10,675 nucleotides of DNA, taken from a bacterium. GTDB taxonomy: Bacteria; Patescibacteriota; Patescibacteriia; UBA2591; JAGGZP01. Positions 6,757 to 10,675 of the stretch are shown in pieces (position 1 is the first letter of the stretch; each line of letters starts with the position of its first letter). A program made the position numbers and the translations under genes. The stretch spans positions 1 through 10,675 of the forward strand of contig JAGGZP010000066.1 of NCBI GenBank assembly GCA_021161965.1. The letters run 5' to 3'. The notes beneath the pieces were generated by a model. The model did not search any database, was not told where the DNA came from, and saw nothing but the letters and a program-made list of their open reading frames with translations.

Positions 6757-6785
6757 TTAACTTGTTTAACTTGTTTAATTATAAT
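6757..6785 (+). promoter_or_regulatory. Promoter for recR
   Basis: TTAACT (6757-6762) and TATAAT (6780-6785) are separated by 17 nt, with a start predicted near 6792 and a leader of about 18 nt before the ATG at 6810. The -10 shares the palindrome ATTATAAT (6778-6785) with the opposing promoter, so polymerase cannot occupy both at once. Confidence 0.5.
6759..6778. repeat. Tandem 9-bp direct repeat in the divergent promoter region
   Basis: AACTTGTTT occurs twice back to back (6759-6767, 6768-6776) followed by AA. The repeat covers the predicted start and leader of the 28-aa peptide gene and the -35 to -10 spacer of recR. It is placed where an operator would act, but a simple replication-slippage duplication is equally possible. 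Confidence 0.5.
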
Positions 6786-6805
6786 AAAATTTTATTTGTT
6801 GTCAA
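6778..6805 (-). promoter_or_regulatory. Full-consensus promoter for the 28-aa peptide gene
   Basis: On the minus strand TTGACA (6805-6800) and TATAAT (6783-6778) both match the housekeeping sigma consensus at all six positions, separated by 16 nt. The start is predicted near 6771, giving a leader of about 30 nt that ends in the perfect SD. It is the strongest promoter visible in the window. Confidence 0.7.
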
Positions 6806-6809
6806 GTTA

Positions 6810-7400
6810 ATGTATTCTAAAATTATTCAAAATTTAATTGCTGAGTTTTCAAAATTTCCCGGAATTGGACCAAAAACTGCTGAAAAGTTTGTTTTTTATT
6901 TAGCAAAAAAAGATATTAACTATCTCGAAAATTTTATTAAAAAAATAATTAGCTTAAAAAATATTAAGACTTGTAAAATTTGTGGAAATTATACTGAAAA
7001 AGAAATTTGTGATATTTGCTCTAATCCAAAACGTGACCATTCTGTTATTTGTGTTGTTGCTAAACCTCAAGATTTAGTCGCAATTGAAAAAACTGGTGAA
7101 TATAACGGGGTTTATCATATTCTTTATGGTTTAATTGACCAATCTAAAAATATTGGCCCTGAAAAATTAAAAATAAAGGAGTTAATTCAACGAATCAAAA
7201 CTGAAAAAGTTAAAGAGTTAATTTTAGCGCTTAATCCAAGTCTTGAAGGCGAAATAACAATTCTTTATTTAAAAAAAATTTTGAAACCGCTAAAAATAAA
7301 AATTACACAACTAGCTCGAGGATTACCAATGGGGAGCGATTTAGAATATGCTGATGAGATAACTTTAAGTAGTGCTTTAAAAAATCGGAAACAAATATAA
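6810..7400 (+). CDS. recR: Recombination mediator protein RecR
   Basis: RecR works with RecO (and RecF) to load RecA on SSB-covered single-stranded DNA during gap repair. With the ATG at 6810 the protein has 196 aa, close to the usual 200. It has the N-terminal helix-hairpin-helix FPGIGPKTAEKF (16-27), a four-cysteine zinc finger (C55, C58, C67, C70), a Toprim domain from about 78, and the conserved C-terminal ARGLPMGSDLEYADEITL (169-186). An upstream in-frame TTG at 6762 would add 16 residues, but these overlap the promoter and lie outside the family, so the ATG is preferred; no SD helps. The Toprim strand usually reads VVE; here it is VVAK (82-85), losing the acidic residue. RecR Toprim is not catalytic, so function may persist. 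It ends at a strong terminator. Confidence 0.95.
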   Translation: MYSKIIQNLIAEFSKFPGIGPKTAEKFVFYLAKKDINYLENFIKKIISLKNIKTCKICGNYTEKEICDICSNPKRDHSVICVVAKPQDLVAIEKTGEYNGVYHILYGLIDQSKNIGPEKLKIKELIQRIKTEKVKELILALNPSLEGEITILYLKKILKPLKIKITQLARGLPMGSDLEYADEITLSSALKNRKQI

Positions 7401-7426
7401 AAAAGGCGCGAAAAAACGCGCCTTTT
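7401..7426. terminator. Strong bidirectional terminator between recR and the 342-aa gene
   Basis: AAAAGGCGCG (7401-7410) and CGCGCCTTTT (7417-7426) form a perfect 10-bp stem with an A6 loop on the plus strand. It starts directly after the recR stop and ends 9 nt before the stop of the converging gene at 7436. T4 tails on both sides let it end transcription in both directions. Confidence 0.9.
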
Positions 7427-7435
7427 ATAAAAGTT

Positions 7436-8464
7436 TTAGAGCAGACCTTTTTCTTTTAAAATTCGGTCTATCTCCTCTTCTGTTTTTCCTTCGGCACGCA
7501 ATTTTTTTCGTAATTTTTTTCGTTCTCTTCGTTTTCGCTGTCTTTTGATTTTATCTTCAGATTTTTGCTCTTTTCTTGTTTTTTCAAATTCCTCGTCTCT
7601 AAATAACTCTTTTTTTATTTCTTTTAACTGTTCTTTTAGCGTTTTTTCTTTCTTTTGTGATTTAGATTCAACTGAAATACCAAATCTTTGGCGAATTTTC
7701 TTTATTTCTTCTTCTCTTTTTTTTCTTTGTTCTTCTCTTACTTTCTTTTGATGTTTAATTTTTGCTGTTAAAAATTCTCCACGAAGAGATTTAAAAAATT
7801 TCCATTCTAGATCCGATATCTTTGATCCGCTGTAAATGTAAATTTCTTCTATTCGCTTACGTTCGCCACTTTCTGGATCTTGTCGATAGTCAATAAATTT
7901 TAAATAAGGTACGTGTTCTTTTTTTAAATCCTCTTCTTCTCTGTTACTTTTCTTAATAATTCCCCATTCAACTGCTCGTTCAAGAGCATTGCGATATGTC
8001 TTTCTATGCATTCTTCCTTTAGCCATTTTTTCAAGTAGAAAGTCGTAATATTTCATTATTTCTTTACGCCATATTCTCTCTGCTATTTCTTCTTGTTTCT
8101 TGCTTTTTTTTATCTCTTCAGATTTTTCGACGAGATTCTTAATTTCTGTTAATTCGTGAAGAATATCACCACGAACAGAAAATGTACCCAACTGTCCGAC
8201 TAAAGCATAATAAATTCTTTCCGGCACAGTCTTCGATTTGAAAAGATAAAGTGAATAATTTTTTTTTCTTGCTCGCTCTTTAACTTTTTCCAAATCTTCT
8301 TTTGTACAGGTTTTAAGTATACCCCTTTTTACCATCATTTCTAAAACATTTTCAAACTCCTGAGGTGAAATTTTGGTTCTTTTTGCCTTTTCTTTAATTT
8401 CAGCGATGTAATCCGCCACTTTAACCTTTTCTTCACCAGGTAATTCTTTAAACTTTATCATCAT
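7436..8464 (-). CDS. Uncharacterised highly charged protein with an internal duplication, 342 aa
   Basis: I do not recognise a family. There is no signal peptide or membrane segment, so it is probably cytoplasmic. Residues 19-51 and 139-171 align without gaps at an offset of 120, sharing Y19/Y139, EK, N39/N159, LE, V45/V165, GI and K51/K171. Each copy is followed by a beta-rich stretch ending in RIYYALVG (83-90) or EEIYIYSG (206-213). The pattern of helices, then a GIL/GII turn, then strands resembles a winged-helix fold, which is an inference. From about 235 the protein is a Lys/Arg/Glu-rich probable coiled coil with a basic patch near 305-323, suggesting nucleic-acid or ribosome contact. 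An SD AAGGAG (8471-8476) lies 6 nt from the first of two adjacent ATGs. It is 104 nt downstream of mrdA and probably has its own promoter. Confidence 0.85.
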   Translation of the reverse strand: MMIKFKELPGEEKVKVADYIAEIKEKAKRTKISPQEFENVLEMMVKRGILKTCTKEDLEKVKERARKKNYSLYLFKSKTVPERIYYALVGQLGTFSVRGDILHELTEIKNLVEKSEEIKKSKKQEEIAERIWRKEIMKYYDFLLEKMAKGRMHRKTYRNALERAVEWGIIKKSNREEEDLKKEHVPYLKFIDYRQDPESGERKRIEEIYIYSGSKISDLEWKFFKSLRGEFLTAKIKHQKKVREEQRKKREEEIKKIRQRFGISVESKSQKKEKTLKEQLKEIKKELFRDEEFEKTRKEQKSEDKIKRQRKRRERKKLRKKLRAEGKTEEEIDRILKEKGLL

Positions 8465-8494
8465 AGTGTTCTCCTTGTTAAATTATCGACCTTT

Positions 8495-8528
8495 ATTATA
8501 ACAATAACATTAATAAATAAAAAGTCAA
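8495..8528 (-). promoter_or_regulatory. Probable promoter of the 342-aa gene
   Basis: On the minus strand TTGACT (8528-8523) is followed after 17 nt by TATTGT and, directly after that, by TATAAT (8500-8495, 22 nt from the -35). Either hexamer could be the -10; the first has the better spacing and the second the better sequence. No convincing terminator is seen between mrdA and this site, so read-through from mrdA is also possible. Confidence 0.45.
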
Positions 8529-8568
8529 GATTTACTACTAACCGCTAAAAATCAGAACACTTTCAAAA

Positions 8569-10488
8569 TTATTTTTTTTGACTAAAATACCAGTTAAGAA
8601 CATCACGGGCTACAGGGACAGCTACTGAACTTCCTTCACCGCCATTTTCAATTAATATAGTTAAAACTATCTCTGGATTATTAAATGGGGCAAAACAAGT
8701 AAACCAAGCATGTGGGAGTTTTTTGCTTATCTGAGCAGTACCCGTTTTCCCAGCTACAGGAACAATCACATTTTTAACACCACGTGCACTTCCCCATAAA
8801 ACTGCTGCTCTTAAACCCTGCTTGATAATTTCTATATTCTCTTTGTCAACAAAATCATCTCTGATTATATCCTTACTAAATTTGTACTTTATTTTTCCAT
8901 CAAAAGAAACTATTTTCTCAATTAAATGAGGCTGAAAAAGTTTACCTCCATTAGCAATAGCAGCCGTATAATTAGCAACCTGAATCGGTGTAACTAAAAT
9001 ATCACCCTGACCAATTGATATATGATAGGTGTCACCAATATACCATTTTTCTTTTCTAGTTTTTTTCTTCCACTCGGGCGTTGGAATAAAACCACTTTTT
9101 TCACCGTACAAATCGATTCCAGTTTTTTTTCCAAGACCAAATGATTTTGCATACTCTGCAATTTTTTTTGTACCTAGACCGACAAAATCTTTATATCCAC
9201 CACCAACATAATAAAAAAATGTATTAACAGACTCAGCTAATGCCTTAATTACATTTGTTGGTCCATGTCCTCCCTTTTTCCAATCGGGAAAAAACCATTT
9301 TCCAACTCTAATTCCACCGGCACTTAAAATGGTGGTATTTTTATTAATAATTTTTTCTTGAAGTGCGGCTGCTGCAATAATTAATTTGATTATTGAACCT
9401 GGCGGGTACTCACCAGAAATAGCTCTAAAGAAAAGAGGTTTTAATGAATTCGTTTTTAACTTTTGATATTCGTCTTGTTTAAATCCTTTAATAAATTGAT
9501 TATTATCATAAGAAGGTATTGATACTAAAGCCAAAACTTTTCCATTTCTTGGATTTAAAGCAACTGCAGCACCACGATAACTTTTTGTTAAACGAGCATA
9601 ATAAGTTAATGTTTTGAAAAGTTTTTTTTGAAGTTGGGAATCAATTGTTAAATAAAGGTCATCACCAGGACATGCTTCTTTTATATTAATAATTTGTTTT
9701 TCTTTCCCAAGTCTATCTACTTCGATTTCTTTTTGCCCACTAATTCCGCGTAATTCTTTTTCATAAAACAACTCTAAACCACTTTTTCCAATTAAATCAT
9801 TAAATACATATTCTTTTTTATTCTTATTATTTTTTAGATCTTCAGGCGAAATTTTTCCCAAATAACCTAATAAATGACTAAAGTACTTTCCTTCTGGGTA
9901 ACTTCGCTTTAAATCAGTCTCCACTGAAAAGGCTGGTATATCAACTAATTTAATTTTAAGAAGCATTGCATCCTGATAATCAATATTTCTCAACAAAACA
10001 ATTTTCTCAAGAGCGTATCGAGGAATTTTAGAAAGATTTTTCTTGAATTCCTGACGAAATTCCGGCTTTAAATAACTATAAACTTTATTAATCAATTTCT
10101 GGTATTCATTTTTCTCTCTCGGCAAGTCAGCAGGAACAACAGTCAAGGAAAAAGAGGCTAGATTTTTTGCTAACACTTTTCCAGATTTGTCAAAAATTAA
10201 ACCTCTTGGTGCATTAATTTTTTCAATGCGAATTCTGTTTGTCTCGGCCATCTTGTAAAAATAAGAGCCACGAAGAATTTGCAAATAAAAAATCCGTAAA
10301 GTGATAACAGAAAAAATAATAAGAACAATATAAAAAAATATCTTTAGATTCTTTTCTTTTATTGGTCGGGTAATCGATTCATCTGTTGCTGGCAAGAAAA
10401 TTTCATCTCCCTGCCAGAGAGAAGAGTCCTTTCTTTTTATTTTAATAGGCTTAAAATCGAAATTTGGTAAGCTGAACGGATTATTCAT
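8569..10488 (-). CDS. mrdA: Penicillin-binding protein 2, peptidoglycan D,D-transpeptidase of the elongasome
   Basis: PBP2 cross-links peptidoglycan during lateral wall growth, acting with RodA and the Mre proteins at the outer face of the membrane. The 639 aa contain a cytoplasmic N-terminus of about 48 residues, one membrane anchor (about 49-70), the dimerisation domain opening with INAPRGLIFDKSGKVLAKN (91-109), and the transpeptidase domain. Its three active-site motifs are intact: SIIK with nucleophile S365 (after YPPG), SVN at 420-422 and KTGT at 581-584. The GLGKKTGIDLYGEKSG stretch (451-466) is also typical. The start overlaps the end of the upstream probable mreD by 8 nt and no SD is seen, suggesting translational coupling. 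A rodA gene does not follow; the next gene is an unknown charged protein. Confidence 0.95.
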   Translation of the reverse strand: MNNPFSLPNFDFKPIKIKRKDSSLWQGDEIFLPATDESITRPIKEKNLKIFFYIVLIIFSVITLRIFYLQILRGSYFYKMAETNRIRIEKINAPRGLIFDKSGKVLAKNLASFSLTVVPADLPREKNEYQKLINKVYSYLKPEFRQEFKKNLSKIPRYALEKIVLLRNIDYQDAMLLKIKLVDIPAFSVETDLKRSYPEGKYFSHLLGYLGKISPEDLKNNKNKKEYVFNDLIGKSGLELFYEKELRGISGQKEIEVDRLGKEKQIINIKEACPGDDLYLTIDSQLQKKLFKTLTYYARLTKSYRGAAVALNPRNGKVLALVSIPSYDNNQFIKGFKQDEYQKLKTNSLKPLFFRAISGEYPPGSIIKLIIAAAALQEKIINKNTTILSAGGIRVGKWFFPDWKKGGHGPTNVIKALAESVNTFFYYVGGGYKDFVGLGTKKIAEYAKSFGLGKKTGIDLYGEKSGFIPTPEWKKKTRKEKWYIGDTYHISIGQGDILVTPIQVANYTAAIANGGKLFQPHLIEKIVSFDGKIKYKFSKDIIRDDFVDKENIEIIKQGLRAAVLWGSARGVKNVIVPVAGKTGTAQISKKLPHAWFTCFAPFNNPEIVLTILIENGGEGSSVAVPVARDVLNWYFSQKK

Positions 10489-10675
10489 GTATTTTTTTTC
10501 TAAAAATATTAAAAATGATTAAGAAATAAGATGTATTTAAAATTACCTGCCAAAATGAATTAATAAAATATTTTTTGTTTAGAGAGAATTGTACCGGAAC
10601 TAATTTTAGAGAAAAGAATAAGTTGTTAAATAAGAAGATTAAAAATATATAGAATAAAGTAGTAAATATTAGAAC
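10481..10675 (-). CDS. Probable MreD, C-terminal part (gene runs off the window)
   Basis: The minus strand is open from the window edge for 64 codons and ends at a TAA (10481-10483). The peptide is very hydrophobic, with a Phe/Leu/Ile-rich membrane segment near the edge (including LFYIFLIFLFNNLFF), a short polar stretch with VPVQFSLNKKY, and a second membrane segment ending in IFRKKIHE. The frame overlaps the mrdA start by 8 nt. A small multi-spanning protein directly before PBP2 is the usual place of MreD, the membrane link of the rod-shape complex, between mreC and mrdA. The identification depends on position and hydrophobicity, as MreD has little sequence conservation at its end. Any integral membrane protein remains possible. 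Confidence 0.6.
   Translation of the reverse strand, partial: VLIFTTLFYIFLIFLFNNLFFSLKLVPVQFSLNKKYFINSFWQVILNTSYFLIIFNIFRKKIHE

Noticed and set aside
6762..6809. N-terminal extension of recR from a TTG start
   Set aside because: The 16 extra residues cover the divergent promoter, have no SD and do not resemble RecR, whereas the ATG at 6810 gives the normal length and N-terminus.
7545..7751. Plus-strand Ser/Phe-rich frame inside the 342-aa gene, with a similar frame at 9029-9211 inside mrdA
   Set aside because: Both are antisense to convincing genes; the Ser/Phe richness mirrors the Lys/Glu codons of the coding strand.
8465..8561. Inverted repeat AGTGTTCT (8465-8472) / AGAACACT (8554-8561) around the promoter of the 342-aa gene
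   Set aside because: Eight bases separated by 81 nt are within chance, and one arm overlaps the ribosome-binding region.
128..10675. UGA reassigned to glycine, as in Gracilibacteria and SR1
   Set aside because: No TGA stop is used in ten genes, but conserved glycines are coded by GGN and all frames are complete under the standard code, so there is only a bias to TAA and TAG.

Overview
The window is AT-rich, gene-dense chromosomal DNA from a bacterium with lysine- and isoleucine-rich proteins. Short core proteins, one lone tRNA without an encoded CCA, tiny intergenic gaps and uneven use of Shine-Dalgarno (SD) sites suggest a member of the Candidate Phyla Radiation (Patescibacteria), perhaps a Parcubacteria-like lineage. 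That placement is inferred from overall character, not from a phylogenetic marker. All ten readable stop codons are TAA or TAG, and conserved glycines use GGN, so nothing here suggests that UGA is read as glycine.

Left part (1-4650), minus strand: nusA, hppA and tig lie in that order of transcription, 17 and 58 nt apart. A good promoter stands before nusA, and a perfect hairpin starts at its predicted +1. The set joins a transcription factor, a K+-dependent (probably Na+-pumping) membrane pyrophosphatase and the ribosome-bound chaperone trigger factor. Beyond tig lie a hairpin and two copies of a 44-bp hairpin-forming repeat with a 62-bp period.

Middle part (4590-6660): the 256 nt between nusA and tRNA-Lys hold the nusA promoter, a perfect DnaA-box match and two tandem perfect hairpins with the same loop core but different stems. 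These hairpins lie between two 21-nt copies of the tRNA-Lys 3' end, a layout like a small element inserted at a tRNA. Next come tRNA-Lys(UUU), a small unknown gene (71 aa), and the divergently transcribed dnaB, the replicative helicase.

Right part (6650-10675): a compact transcription unit on the minus strand encodes a 28-residue single-pass membrane peptide that is too short for usual gene callers. It has a consensus promoter, a perfect SD and a terminator shared with dnaB. It is divergent from recR (recombinational repair). recR and an unknown 342-aa charged protein with an internal duplication converge on one strong bidirectional terminator. Last come the cell-wall transpeptidase PBP2 (mrdA) and the 3' end of a probable mreD that overlaps it, so the window enters a rod-shape (mre/mrd) cluster.

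The items most worth following up are the 28-aa membrane peptide unit, the hairpin block between tRNA-end repeats, the duplicated 342-aa protein and the altered KH2 motif of NusA.
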